From NCBI GenBank assembly GCA_023390555.1, contig JAEWCQ010000034.1:23254-87253 (forward strand): 64,000 bases of DNA, in the 5' to 3' direction. Shown here in pieces: positions 42,708-50,583 of the stretch (its first letter is position 1; the number at the start of each line of letters is the position of its first letter). The notes beneath the pieces were generated by a model that did no database searches, was not told the origin of the DNA, and worked only from the letters and a program-made list of their open reading frames with translations. This DNA is from Bacillota bacterium (lineage in GTDB: Bacteria; Bacillota; Clostridia; Lachnospirales; Lachnospiraceae). A program made the translations under genes and the position numbers.

Positions 42708-43877
42708 TCAGTTCGAATCTTCTGTGGTCCCATACACCTTCCGATAGATTTCCACACAGTCTTCTTTCGTAATCTCTTTCCGGGTATTTGCAGGGCTTCC
42801 GGATGCAATTGCATCGGACGCCATTTTATCGACTGCGGCAAAAAATGCTTCTTTTTCGATTCCATATTCCTGCAATGTCGGTACCTCACAGATACTGCAC
42901 AGTTCCGCAATCTGATCCAGGAACTTTTCGGCTGCGGTCTGATCATTGTCTGTATCAGCCGCCGCACCTGAGGCCCTTCCAAGATTGGCAAACCGCTCAT
43001 AGGCCCCATCCAGTGCAAATCCGATACATTCTTTTAACAGCATGGCATTCGACAAGCCATGCGGCACGTGAAACAATGCTCCGATTGGTCGGCTCATTCC
43101 ATGCACAATCGTGACACTGGAGTTGTTGATACAGATTCCCGCCTCCAGTGCGGCAATCGCCATCTCCTCTCTGGCTTTTGCATCGTAACCGTTCTGATAG
43201 ACCACTGGCAGATATTTCAAGATCCGCTTTACCGCAGATACGGCCAGTGTATCTGTCAGGGAAAATGCTTTTTTCGAAGTATAAGCTTCCACTGCATGGG
43301 TAAATGCATCCAGTCCGGTTGCTGCCGATACAGATTTTGGCATATCCATCGAGAAATCAGGATCGATAATTGCAAGTTTCGGTACCAGACAGTCTCCCTT
43401 TAACAGCATCTTGACATCTTTTTCCTGATCCGTGATAATGGTAAACTTCGTGGCTTCTGAACCCGTACCGGCAGTCGTTGGGATTGCCACAACGACCGGG
43501 ATTTCTCCTGTGATCTCTTTTCCCATATAATCCGCTATTTTCCCGGGATTCACAGCCATGGCAGCAATCGCCTTGGCCGAATCAAGCGGACTTCCGCCGC
43601 CGATGCCAATAATAAAATCACATCCGCTCTCCCGATACAGACAAAGTCCCTCTTCAATCATCTTATCCGTAGGTTCTCCGGTAATCCCGTCAAAGGTCTG
43701 ATAAGTGACTCCCACCTGCTCCAGTATCCGAATCAGTTTTTCGTACATCGGTGATTTTCCGACATGTTTTCCGGTTACGATCAATGCATTTCCACCGCAT
43801 TCCTTTAAATAAGAAGCTGCCTCTTCCAATGCATTTTTTCCGGCAAAAATATGTTGTGGTATGGCATAATGTGGCAT
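42708..43877 (-). CDS. Iron-containing alcohol dehydrogenase, probable malonate-semialdehyde reductase
   Basis: 389 aa group III alcohol dehydrogenase. NAD(P)-binding GGGSPLDSAKAIA follows the N-terminal Rossmann-like part. The iron site shows as GLDAFTHAVEAYTS and IVHGMSRPIGALFHVPHGLSNAM, supplying the Asp and three His. The family reduces many short aldehydes. Directly behind a beta-alanine-type aminotransferase, the likely substrate is malonate semialdehyde, giving 3-hydroxypropionate and reoxidising NAD(P)H; thymine would give the methylated homologue. This assignment is from context only. The start has an AAGGAG site and lies 34 bases after the aminotransferase gene. Confidence 0.85.
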   Translation of the reverse strand: MPHYAIPQHIFAGKNALEEAASYLKECGGNALIVTGKHVGKSPMYEKLIRILEQVGVTYQTFDGITGEPTDKMIEEGLCLYRESGCDFIIGIGGGSPLDSAKAIAAMAVNPGKIADYMGKEITGEIPVVVAIPTTAGTGSEATKFTIITDQEKDVKMLLKGDCLVPKLAIIDPDFSMDMPKSVSAATGLDAFTHAVEAYTSKKAFSLTDTLAVSAVKRILKYLPVVYQNGYDAKAREEMAIAALEAGICINNSSVTIVHGMSRPIGALFHVPHGLSNAMLLKECIGFALDGAYERFANLGRASGAAADTDNDQTAAEKFLDQIAELCSICEVPTLQEYGIEKEAFFAAVDKMASDAIASGSPANTRKEITKEDCVEIYRKVYGTTEDSN

Positions 43878-43911
43878 AATGTACTCCTTTCCAGTCTGGT
43901 GTATTTTTTAT

Positions 43912-45240
43912 TTAAGCGGTATACGTCTGATCAACGATACAGAGTACCTCATCGAGTTTTTCCATTTCTTCTCTAAGCTGTTCTTCCGTAATAATCAACG
44001 GCGGGCATACAAATACCATATTCTCATGAGAATAGGTCATGAATCCGCGATCTTTTAACATACCGATGATCTTGCCCATGATTCCCTCCGGATCCTGTCC
44101 GTACGGTACAAGTGCCTCTTTGGTCTGTTTGTCTTTCACAAGTTCTGCGCAGGCGAACAGGCCAATGTATCTGACATCGCCGACACAGGCATGTTTTTCC
44201 TTCAATCCTTCCAGTTCCTCTGCAAGCACTTTGCCAACCTGATTTACGTTATCCAGAATTTTTGCTTTTGTGTAGTAGTTGACACACGCTACTCCGGCCG
44301 CACAGGCAAGTGGATGACCGCTGTAGGTCAGCCCGCAGGAGAGCAGGTGATCATCAAAGTAAGCCGCAATCTTACTGCTGACTGCCACGCCGCCAAGCTG
44401 CACGTAGCCACAGGTAACGCCCTTTGCAAATGTAATAAGATCCGGAACCACATCAAAATTTTCAAAGGCAAACATCGTACCGGTTCTGCCCCAGCCTGCC
44501 ATAACCTCGTCACAGATCATGACAATGCCGAAGTCATCACAGATTTTGCGAACACCCGGCAGATAGCCCTTCGGCGGGATGATAACTCCGTTGGAACCTG
44601 TCACCGTCTCCAAAACAATGGCTGCCACACTATCCGGCCCTTCATATAAAATCTGTTCTCTCAGTTTAGCCAGATAATAGGTAGTTGCCTCTTCTTCCGA
44701 AGCAAATGTAATCGGCTCTCTGTATATGTACGGATCAAAAAATTTGATAAATCCCGGGATTCCCGGCTCCAACGGGTATCTTCTCGGTTCTCCGGTCAGG
44801 TTTCCTGCACCGAAAGATGATCCGTGGTAACTTCTGTAACGGCTGAACACTTTCTTTCTGCCTGTATACATTCTCGCTATTTTGATTGCGTTTTCATTTG
44901 CATCTGCACCTGCATTGGTAAAGAACACTTTTCCAAAGGAATCCGGGAGCAGCTTCACGATCATTTCCGCCAGTTCCGATCTGGATTCTGCCGCATAGGA
45001 AGGTCCGACAAAACAGAATTTGTCTACCTGCGCCTTGATTGCATCCGCAATATCCTGATTGCCGAAGCCCAGATTCAGATTCACGAGCTGGGAGGACATA
45101 TCCGCATAACGCTTTCCGTCATAATCGTAAAAATAGATGCCTTCTGCGCGTTCCACTGCAATTGGATTCATTCCACCCTGCTTGCTCCAGGACTGCAATA
45201 CGTAAGATTTCTGTTTTTCTTTGATTTCTTCTCCATTCAT
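43912..45240 (-). CDS. Class III aminotransferase, probable beta-alanine aminotransferase
   Basis: 442 aa PLP enzyme. Cofactor residues include GADANENAIK (phosphate side), Asp244 in ICDEVMAGWGRTG and the Schiff-base Lys273 in TFAKGV. The omega-transaminase group uses beta-alanine, GABA, taurine or similar amines with pyruvate or 2-oxoglutarate. As the first gene of a cluster holding the three reductive pyrimidine enzymes, it is best read as converting beta-alanine (and 3-aminoisobutyrate) to the semialdehyde. It faces the pucR-type gene across a 270-base regulatory region. Confidence 0.87.
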   Translation of the reverse strand: MNGEEIKEKQKSYVLQSWSKQGGMNPIAVERAEGIYFYDYDGKRYADMSSQLVNLNLGFGNQDIADAIKAQVDKFCFVGPSYAAESRSELAEMIVKLLPDSFGKVFFTNAGADANENAIKIARMYTGRKKVFSRYRSYHGSSFGAGNLTGEPRRYPLEPGIPGFIKFFDPYIYREPITFASEEEATTYYLAKLREQILYEGPDSVAAIVLETVTGSNGVIIPPKGYLPGVRKICDDFGIVMICDEVMAGWGRTGTMFAFENFDVVPDLITFAKGVTCGYVQLGGVAVSSKIAAYFDDHLLSCGLTYSGHPLACAAGVACVNYYTKAKILDNVNQVGKVLAEELEGLKEKHACVGDVRYIGLFACAELVKDKQTKEALVPYGQDPEGIMGKIIGMLKDRGFMTYSHENMVFVCPPLIITEEQLREEMEKLDEVLCIVDQTYTA

Positions 45241-45307
45241 AACCTATCTACCTCTCTTTTCTTTCCTGTACTCATTCCAGATACATGTTTGCGTTTTCAT
45301 AAGGCTT

Positions 45308-45330
45308 ATTATAATCATCCGACAGTCGGA
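45308..45330 (-). promoter_or_regulatory. Promoter with embedded palindrome for the aminotransferase unit
   Basis: On the minus strand a TATAAT -10 (45313-45308) is preceded by a poor -35 (TTGCTT). The spacer contains the 13-base palindrome TCCGACWGTCGGA (45318-45330). A weak -35 with an operator in the spacer suggests regulated transcription, with the divergently encoded PucR protein the first candidate. Confidence 0.6.
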
Positions 45331-45400
45331 AGCAATAAACCGTGGCATAAATTCGTTTGTGCTGCAGCCTAATCAAATTCTGGAAATTGCCTGAAATACC

Positions 45401-45428
45401 TTGACATGTAATAAAAAAATATTATAAT
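45401..45428 (+). promoter_or_regulatory. Promoter of the pucR-type gene
   Basis: Perfect consensus hexamers TTGACA (45401-45406) and TATAAT (45423-45428) are separated by 16 AT-rich bases. Transcription should start near 45435, directly at a hairpin. Confidence 0.8.
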
Positions 45429-45437
45429 AGCTTTATC

Positions 45438-45480
45438 AATCAGGCAAAGATGCTTATACGCATACTTTGCCTGATTTTGT
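45438..45480 (+). terminator. Terminator-like hairpin at the 5' end of the pucR-type transcript
   Basis: AATCAGGCAAAG pairs perfectly with CTTTGCCTGATT (12 bp) plus inner TGC/GCA, followed by TTTTGTTT. It begins within a few bases of the predicted transcription start and about 35 bases before the ribosome-binding site. It could attenuate, protect the 5' end, or end antisense transcription from the aminotransferase side. Confidence 0.7.
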
Positions 45481-45514
45481 TTCAAATAAAAGGCAGGAAA
45501 CGAGGAGGTAAGAT

Positions 45515-46687
45515 ATGGCAGTCGAACTCAGTCGGTTAATTGAAAAGGTTTCTCATATGGATATCACACTGCTCGCCGGTGAAAAAGGGCTCTCAAACAT
45601 TGTCAGCTGGGTTCATATGATTGAAACACAGGAGGCATCTACGTTTCTGGAGGGCGGAGAGATTGCATTTACCACGGGGATCGGACTGAATAACGGCCTC
45701 TCTATTTTAGAACTCGTGGAAAATATCTGGCAGCATCACGCTGCCGGTGTCGTATTAAACGTAGGCCCGTTTCTGGAATCCATCCCCCGCGAAGTCATCG
45801 ATTTTGGAAATACCCATGATTTTCCGGTTTTCAGTGTTCCCTGGAAAATACATATTGCAGAAATTATGCGTATTTTCTCTTTCACAATTACAAAATCCGA
45901 TCAGGCCAGCCTGGAAATAGCTGCTGCGTTCAAAAATGCCATCTTTTTTCCAAAACAGGAAGAACTTTACGTCGTTCCGCTGTCCCAGCGCGGATTTCAT
46001 GGGAACTGGAATTACTATGTCTGCGTCATAAAGCTTGTACAGCCGGACGAACAGACCGTTTCTTCCAATCGGCTCGAAACCGTCTGTGCGGATATCGACA
46101 ATTTTCTACGCCACCGCAAATTCAAAAAGTATGCCTTCTTTTATAATGAAAGCCATCTTCTTGCTGTGCTAGGCAACTATACGGAGGAAACTCTGAATTC
46201 CTTTCTCGATAGTCTGAAGGAACAGCTCGACAGATGCCTTCTGGAACAGGAACATTATTATATGGGAATCGGAAAATGCACGAAGAGTATCCGCTGTCTT
46301 TACAAAAGCTACCGGCAGGCACTTTCGATTCAAAATTTGCAGCAGAATAATAAAATCAGCCGTTCTCTGATCTCCTATTCGAATATGGGAATCTATAAAC
46401 TGCTGATGGGGATTGAAGACAAAGATATTTTGACAGAATATTATGAAAAATCCATTCTGCCCTTAGAAGAATATGACAGCAAGAACGACTCCGACCTTTG
46501 TCTGGTACTGCGCTGCTATCTAAAAAACGACGGAAGTGTAAAAGATACTGCGGATGAACTTTACGTTCACCGCAATACCATTAACTATAAATTAAACAAA
46601 GTATCCGAAATTCTGAACCTGAACCTGTCGAGCCTGGACACTCGTCTTCAGCTGTCGCTTGGTCTTATGCTGCAGGATATGCTATAG
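45515..46687 (+). CDS. PucR-family transcriptional regulator
   Basis: 390 aa. Residues 1-125 are the N-terminal PucR domain (ELSRLIEKVSHMDITLLAGE, then the GGEIAFTTGIGL segment). The middle is the GGDEF-like CdaR module without a catalytic motif. The C-terminus carries the PucR helix-turn-helix (YLKNDGSVKDTADELYVHRN followed by TINYKLNKVSEILNL). Family members control purine, pyrimidine, allantoin or glycerate use. It is divergent from the pyrimidine cluster and is its obvious local activator. GAGGAGG precedes the ATG. Its last bases overlap the convergent GNAT gene. Confidence 0.92.
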   Translation: MAVELSRLIEKVSHMDITLLAGEKGLSNIVSWVHMIETQEASTFLEGGEIAFTTGIGLNNGLSILELVENIWQHHAAGVVLNVGPFLESIPREVIDFGNTHDFPVFSVPWKIHIAEIMRIFSFTITKSDQASLEIAAAFKNAIFFPKQEELYVVPLSQRGFHGNWNYYVCVIKLVQPDEQTVSSNRLETVCADIDNFLRHRKFKKYAFFYNESHLLAVLGNYTEETLNSFLDSLKEQLDRCLLEQEHYYMGIGKCTKSIRCLYKSYRQALSIQNLQQNNKISRSLISYSNMGIYKLLMGIEDKDILTEYYEKSILPLEEYDSKNDSDLCLVLRCYLKNDGSVKDTADELYVHRNTINYKLNKVSEILNLNLSSLDTRLQLSLGLMLQDML

Positions 46688-47137
46688 TTTACAGTCATAG
46701 ATTCTGGAAGATTCGTCCCACGGGTGATATCCCTTCCCGATGTATGTAAATCCATAGTGCTCATAGTACCCGACATGGTCCGTGCACAGATAGAGATGCC
46801 GGTATCCCGCTTTTCTGGCATCGGCTTTGGCTCTGTTGAGCAGCAGTTCCCCAAGTCCGCGGCCACGCCTGTCCTCTTCTATATAGAGAGAACAGACCCA
46901 CGGATAGAGATCCATCCGACTGATAAAATCATTTGTAATGAGTCCTGCACAGCCAATGATCCGCTCTTTTTCCATCAGTACATACCACTGCGGCAATGGA
47001 GACACCGTTTTTCTGCAATTTGCAAAACAGTCTTCGTAGATATTCTCCATTGCCCGGTTGTAAGCCCACTTACTCTTGAGGTACCATTTTATTTTTTCAA
47101 AACAGGACCCCTCTTCACGTGCTGATATCACTTTCAT
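46682..47137 (-). CDS. GNAT-family N-acetyltransferase
   Basis: 151 aa. The acetyl-CoA motif A is SLYIEEDRRGRGLGELLLNR, followed by LYLCTDHVGYYEHYGF, the usual motif B. It would acetylate a small amine or protein N-terminus; the substrate is not readable. Two starts are possible: ATG at 47137 or TTG at 47146, both near GGAGAGGG. Its 3' end overlaps the pucR-type gene by six bases, in convergent orientation. Confidence 0.87.
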   Translation of the reverse strand: MKVISAREEGSCFEKIKWYLKSKWAYNRAMENIYEDCFANCRKTVSPLPQWYVLMEKERIIGCAGLITNDFISRMDLYPWVCSLYIEEDRRGRGLGELLLNRAKADARKAGYRHLYLCTDHVGYYEHYGFTYIGKGYHPWDESSRIYDCKL

Positions 47138-47269
47138 CTTATCCAACCCTCTCCTTTACCTGCATGATTCTCACTGCAAAACCATTTTATCCCTCAATAT
47201 TCTATACTTGTCTCTATGAAGTATATACAAAAATGCCGCATGAAATGCCACAGAATTAGAAATGAAATA

Positions 47270-47710
47270 TCAGCCGCGCCGTATGATTTTGTCATTCGTG
47301 TTTTCTTTTACACAGGTATTAATTCTTGGCCAAAAGAGAAATAACGGAAAAACAAATACCTGAAACGCAAATTGTGCAGCCTCCGTATTTTCGTTCCTAA
47401 AAACATTCAAGCCAAGGCGCAGCACCAATAAAAACACCACACAGAGGAGATACTCCCGGAGCAGAATTCCAAGCGTTCTCTTCTGACGGTAAAGCCGTAA
47501 CATCCAAATCAGGAGAATGCCATAAATTGCAATACAGCACCCCACCGTTAAAAAAAAGACGATCAGAAAGATTCGCTCCGGTGTTCCAAAGGGAGCAGTC
47601 CCTTCTCCTTCTTTTGCTCCAGCCATTGTTATATAAATGAAAATGCCGATGCACTCTGCGGCAAAAATGGCAAACAGCCATATCGTTACTTTTCTCAATA
47701 ATTTCATCAT
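47270..47710 (-). CDS. Four-helix membrane protein of unknown function
   Basis: 146 aa with four strongly hydrophobic helices (about 8-30, 45-70, 84-103, 111-128) and a basic loop (RLYRQKRTLGILLRE) between the second and third. Short positively charged N- and C-termini suggest cytosolic ends. No motif or family is recognised. It follows the DUF2007 gene by 29 bases on the same strand and is probably co-transcribed. Confidence 0.6.
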   Translation of the reverse strand: MMKLLRKVTIWLFAIFAAECIGIFIYITMAGAKEGEGTAPFGTPERIFLIVFFLTVGCCIAIYGILLIWMLRLYRQKRTLGILLREYLLCVVFLLVLRLGLNVFRNENTEAAQFAFQVFVFPLFLFWPRINTCVKENTNDKIIRRG

Positions 47711-47739
47711 TTTCTCATTCGCTAAATGCCGCTTCCTTC

Positions 47740-48144
47740 TTAAAAATAGCCGTGATTCGCCAGGTAGGTGAGAATGTATAGGAACAGAGTCCCCCCTGCC
47801 ATCACGATCAGGTAAATCCAGACCACAACACGTTTCTTCTTATAAAAAGGAATGCTCTGACCGGTTTCCTCCTCCGCAGGATCTTCTTGAGACGTCTCCT
47901 CTTCCGGCTTCATAACTTCCAAAACTTCTCCGGCACGATCCACGTCCCTGCTATTGACATAGATATCCTCTCCGAAAACAGAATATCCCATATAGAGATT
48001 CATATAATTTCCGGTCTCAAGTTCCTGCCGGTAACATGCGATTCCCTCATTACGCAAAAGATTGCAAACCATCTCACCGGTGATTGCATCCTGTGCGGAA
48101 TAGATCTTGATCGGTTCCGATTCCAGTTCCTTTTTATCACTCAT
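47740..48144 (-). CDS. DUF2007-domain membrane protein
   Basis: 134 aa. Residues about 10-80 match the DUF2007 'putative signal-transducing' domain: IKIYSAQDAITGEMVCNLLR followed by NEGIACYRQ...GEDIYVNSRDVDRAGEVLE. An acidic Glu-rich linker and one C-terminal membrane helix (VVVWIYLIVMAGGTLFLYIL) follow. The domain is a ferredoxin-like fold of unknown role. GGGAGG lies upstream of the ATG. Confidence 0.8.
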   Translation of the reverse strand: MSDKKELESEPIKIYSAQDAITGEMVCNLLRNEGIACYRQELETGNYMNLYMGYSVFGEDIYVNSRDVDRAGEVLEVMKPEEETSQEDPAEEETGQSIPFYKKKRVVVWIYLIVMAGGTLFLYILTYLANHGYF

Positions 48145-48262
48145 AGCCTGCCTCCCTTTCTTTTCAGCATACCGTTTTTCCTTCTAAATATCAAGAAAAA
48201 CAGCGAATCCACAGGCAGATATTTCATTTTTGCGCCTGTGAATCCACTGTATACTTCTGTTA

Positions 48263-48694
48263 TTATTTTGTTATTTTTTGTATCTGTTCATTCATTTGCT
48301 TTGCAAGATTTCTGTAGTAATAATAAAACCCGGCCCAGACTGCAAGACTGACTACAGCAGCGAAAAACACATAGGCAGCGATTCTTTCCGGCCCAATGTC
48401 AGAGGATATCCATCCCATATAGAATGCAGACGGAAGGTACACTGCGAAACCAATCACAAAGTGCAAAAGCACTTGCAGCACGCGGGAAAGTTTTTCGTTC
48501 TGGTAGAGCAGGCATGGAAGCACCCATGCGATTCCAACCAGCATGGATACCACTGTCTGTACAGCAAAACCATGCGGTATTTCCACAATCCACCCCTCTC
48601 CATTGAAAGCTACTCCGACCGTACAGATCAGACTTGATATCGTACAGCCCCATGCCATTCCACGAAGCACATAGCTTATAATTTTACCAACCAT
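48263..48694 (-). CDS. DUF3021 membrane protein
   Basis: 143 aa from the ATG at 48694 with a perfect TAAGGAGG. Four membrane helices with short loops fit DUF3021. It lies 13 bases after the LytTR gene; this two-gene pair is widespread in Firmicutes, the membrane protein probably tuning the regulator. No function beyond that is known to me. Confidence 0.85.
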   Translation of the reverse strand: MVGKIISYVLRGMAWGCTISSLICTVGVAFNGEGWIVEIPHGFAVQTVVSMLVGIAWVLPCLLYQNEKLSRVLQVLLHFVIGFAVYLPSAFYMGWISSDIGPERIAAYVFFAAVVSLAVWAGFYYYYRNLAKQMNEQIQKITK

Positions 48695-48707
48695 TTCGTT
48701 TTCCTCC

Positions 48708-49142
48708 TTATAGACCAAGATATTTTTTAAACTGCGGTAAATATTTTCTTGTAATATAATCCCTGCATCCATTTTTCATGACCAGATACATCATTGCGTG
48801 GAAAGTAGTCTCTACGCTTTCCATTTTCTTCAGATTTACCAGTGTGGTCTTAGATATTCGCATGAAATTGTTTCCCAGACATTCCTCAAACTCATATAAT
48901 TTCTTCCCAGACCGGTATTTTTCCCGCTCCGTATAGAGTATGGTCTTCCCTTCTTCCACACGCACCATATGGATATCCTCCGGTTGAAGAATGACCGTTT
49001 TTTCTTCTTTTTGTGCAACAATCACATTTTCCCGGTTCTCGCAGGCGGCTGCCACCCTGCGGATTTCCTCTGTCATCCGATTTCCAAAGATCACCGCATA
49101 CGCCTCTTTGATCTCAGGTGTTAAATTTATCTCTACTCTCAT
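48708..49142 (-). CDS. LytTR-domain DNA-binding regulator
   Basis: 144 aa from the ATG at 49142 (AGGGAG upstream). Residues about 45-144 form a LytTR domain: VILQPEDIHMVRVEEGKTIL, then LYEFEECLGNNFMRISKTTL and VNLKKMESVETTF. There is no receiver domain, so it belongs to the stand-alone class paired with DUF3021. Such pairs often control their own expression or quorum-like traits. The N-terminal ~40 residues resemble a short dimerisation segment. Confidence 0.87.
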   Translation of the reverse strand: MRVEINLTPEIKEAYAVIFGNRMTEEIRRVAAACENRENVIVAQKEEKTVILQPEDIHMVRVEEGKTILYTEREKYRSGKKLYEFEECLGNNFMRISKTTLVNLKKMESVETTFHAMMYLVMKNGCRDYITRKYLPQFKKYLGL

Positions 49143-49245
49143 TCGTTTCTCCCTAATCTTGTTTGTCGACATGCCTATCATAACTCTTGTAGGAATATCT
49201 GTCTCGTATTTTACGTTCACATGCACATTCTTTCGTGTAAGACAC

Positions 49246-49303
49246 AAAAAAAGAGGTGTAAGATGCACGCCGCAGCAATTTTGCGTGCCATACTTACACC
49301 TCT
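49246..49303 (-). terminator. Long intrinsic terminator
   Basis: GAGGTGTAAG and CTTACACCTC (perfect 10 bp) enclose GCACGC/GCGTGC arms. On the minus strand a run of eight T follows. It ends the HTH-membrane-protein transcript about 20 bases after its last stop codon. Confidence 0.85.
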
Positions 49304-49319
49304 GCTTAACAGTATCGTC

Positions 49320-49757
49320 TTACATTTTCTTCTGTAAAAAGATATACGACAGTACAAAGACAAGAATATCAACATACATTGCCCCGATTGCAATCCAGCA
49401 TGCTGTAAATTCACCCAGAAAGGTAAACAGAAAACCCATCAGCGCAAACAGAATAAAAGCTCCGCAGGCTGCCATCGTGTACGCTGCCCGCGTAATCTGA
49501 ATATTACGTTCATCTTTCTGCTCAATCTCACGCTGCCGGATTTTTTCCGGTGAACTCAAACGACGCCGGATCATATGAAATGCACCTACCCCCAGAACTC
49601 CACAGCCAAACCCCGTCAGCATTCCCGCAAATCTCATATAATTCGTAGAATCCTCCGGGAGACTGCACGACAGATAGATTCCCAGCAGCGCCGTCACTAC
49701 ACCCAAAACAATCCAAAACAGATTCATTGCTTTTTTATCACTCATATTGCAAAACAT
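49320..49757 (-). CDS. Four-helix membrane protein linked to an XRE regulator
   Basis: 145 aa. Four hydrophobic helices (about 9-27, 35-55, 85-108, 115-140) surround a charged loop with RRRLSSPEKIRQREIEQKDE. The layout resembles the small membrane proteins often coupled to XRE regulators in Firmicutes. Its ATG overlaps the stop of the upstream XRE gene (TGATG), so the two are translationally coupled. The role may be stress or membrane sensing; not established. Confidence 0.72.
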   Translation of the reverse strand: MFCNMSDKKAMNLFWIVLGVVTALLGIYLSCSLPEDSTNYMRFAGMLTGFGCGVLGVGAFHMIRRRLSSPEKIRQREIEQKDERNIQITRAAYTMAACGAFILFALMGFLFTFLGEFTACWIAIGAMYVDILVFVLSYIFLQKKM

Positions 49758-49957
49758 CACGATTCCTCCTCATAGATAAATATCTCTTCAATTTTCATGT
49801 CAAAATATCGTGCGATCTTAAATGCAAGCTGAATCGAGGGATTATATCTTCCATTCTCCAGCGAACTGATTGTCTGACGTGAGACTTCCAGGGCTTTTGC
49901 CAATTCGTCCTGACGGATTCCGCGCAAGGTCCGTATCTCTTCTACCCTGTTTTTCAT
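49757..49957 (-). CDS. XRE/Cro-type helix-turn-helix regulator
   Basis: 66 aa, one DNA-binding domain: IRQDELAKALEVSRQTISSL followed by ENGRYNPSIQLAFKIARYF and a short EEIFIYEE tail, the classic YozG/YgzD-like form. The ATG at 49957 has GGTGAGG upstream. A strong promoter upstream is bracketed by two copies of a GTAAAG-containing palindrome, so autoregulation is very likely. It leads the membrane-protein gene. Confidence 0.9.
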   Translation of the reverse strand: MKNRVEEIRTLRGIRQDELAKALEVSRQTISSLENGRYNPSIQLAFKIARYFDMKIEEIFIYEEES

Positions 49958-49977
49958 ACCAATCCTCACCTTTCATT

Positions 49978-50038
49978 GTAAAGTATGCTTTACATTATTT
50001 ATACGCTCTTTTTTTTGATATGTCAAGTACGCTTTACA
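49978..50038 (-). promoter_or_regulatory. Autoregulated promoter with two operators
   Basis: On the minus strand TTGACA (50026-50021), 17 bases and TATAAA (50003-49998) form a strong promoter. Palindrome GTAAAGTATGCTTTAC (49978-49993) lies just downstream of the -10 element. A second, imperfect copy (AAGTACGCTTTAC, 50026-50038) overlaps the -35 element. Both are natural sites for the XRE protein encoded next. Confidence 0.75.
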
Positions 50039-50047
50039 TTTTATCAA

Positions 50048-50061
50048 AATAAAAGTGCACC
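50048..50061. repeat. 14-bp direct repeat, left copy
   Basis: AATAAAAGTGCACC is identical to 51840-51853. The pair brackets the toxin/immunity island. This copy abuts the XRE promoter; the other is the 3' arm of the mgsA terminator. Confidence 0.7.
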
Positions 50062-50204
50062 AAGGTTTTGGCTGCCGATCTCATTGTATCTCATATCAGA
50101 AGTGGAAAACTTTTATGAAAAGGCTGCAAAAGAAATAGGTTGAAATTAGGTTGCAGAAATAAATTAGAGAGTTGCCAGATTGGCTTACCTAAAATTTTGA
50201 ATAT

Positions 50205-50240
50205 GAAAAAAGTCAGTAGATTTTTTACGCCTACTGGCTT
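50205..50240 (-). terminator. Intrinsic terminator of the decayed toxin/immunity unit
   Basis: GCCAGTAG/CTACTGAC arms with an 11-base A-rich loop are followed by TTTTTT on the minus strand, 40 bases past the immunity remnant. The rest of 50062-50205 shows nothing I recognise. Confidence 0.7.
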
Positions 50241-50281
50241 TAGATATACTTTATTTCATAAGGTTAATCTAAGATTTTACA

Positions 50282-50583
50282 TCATATTGGCCAAACTTTA
50301 GCTACTGTTTTATTGTAAATTTCAATCACTTTATTTCTAAGAACGATTTCATCTATACAATATTTATTCATTTCTCTAATTTTTACATTTGATTCATAAG
50401 AATCACAAACAATATTAATATCATCGAATAGTTCATACAGTTCTTGCGAAACTTTTTTTCTAGTCTATCTTGTAGGTTATAAAATTCTTCCATAAAATTA
50501 TTGCAGAATTTTTGTGAATCTTCCGCTTTTGTGCTACGTTCAATGTATTCAACAACTATATCTAATAGTTTTTGATATTCCAT
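50282..50583 (-). pseudogene. Frameshifted immunity-protein gene
   Basis: The ATG at 50583 has GGAGGTGA and overlaps the toxin remnant's stop (TAATG). The frame reads MEYQKLLDIVVEYIERSTKA up to an A7 run at 50453-50459. Adding one base there joins it to KKVSQELYELFDDINIVCDS and on to a stop at 50282, making a 100-aa acidic, helical protein. That size and the position after a toxin gene fit a small immunity protein, though I cannot name the family. Without the added base the frame gives a 66-residue product with an unrelated hydrophobic tail. The sequence is AT-rich compared with neighbours. Confidence 0.7.
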
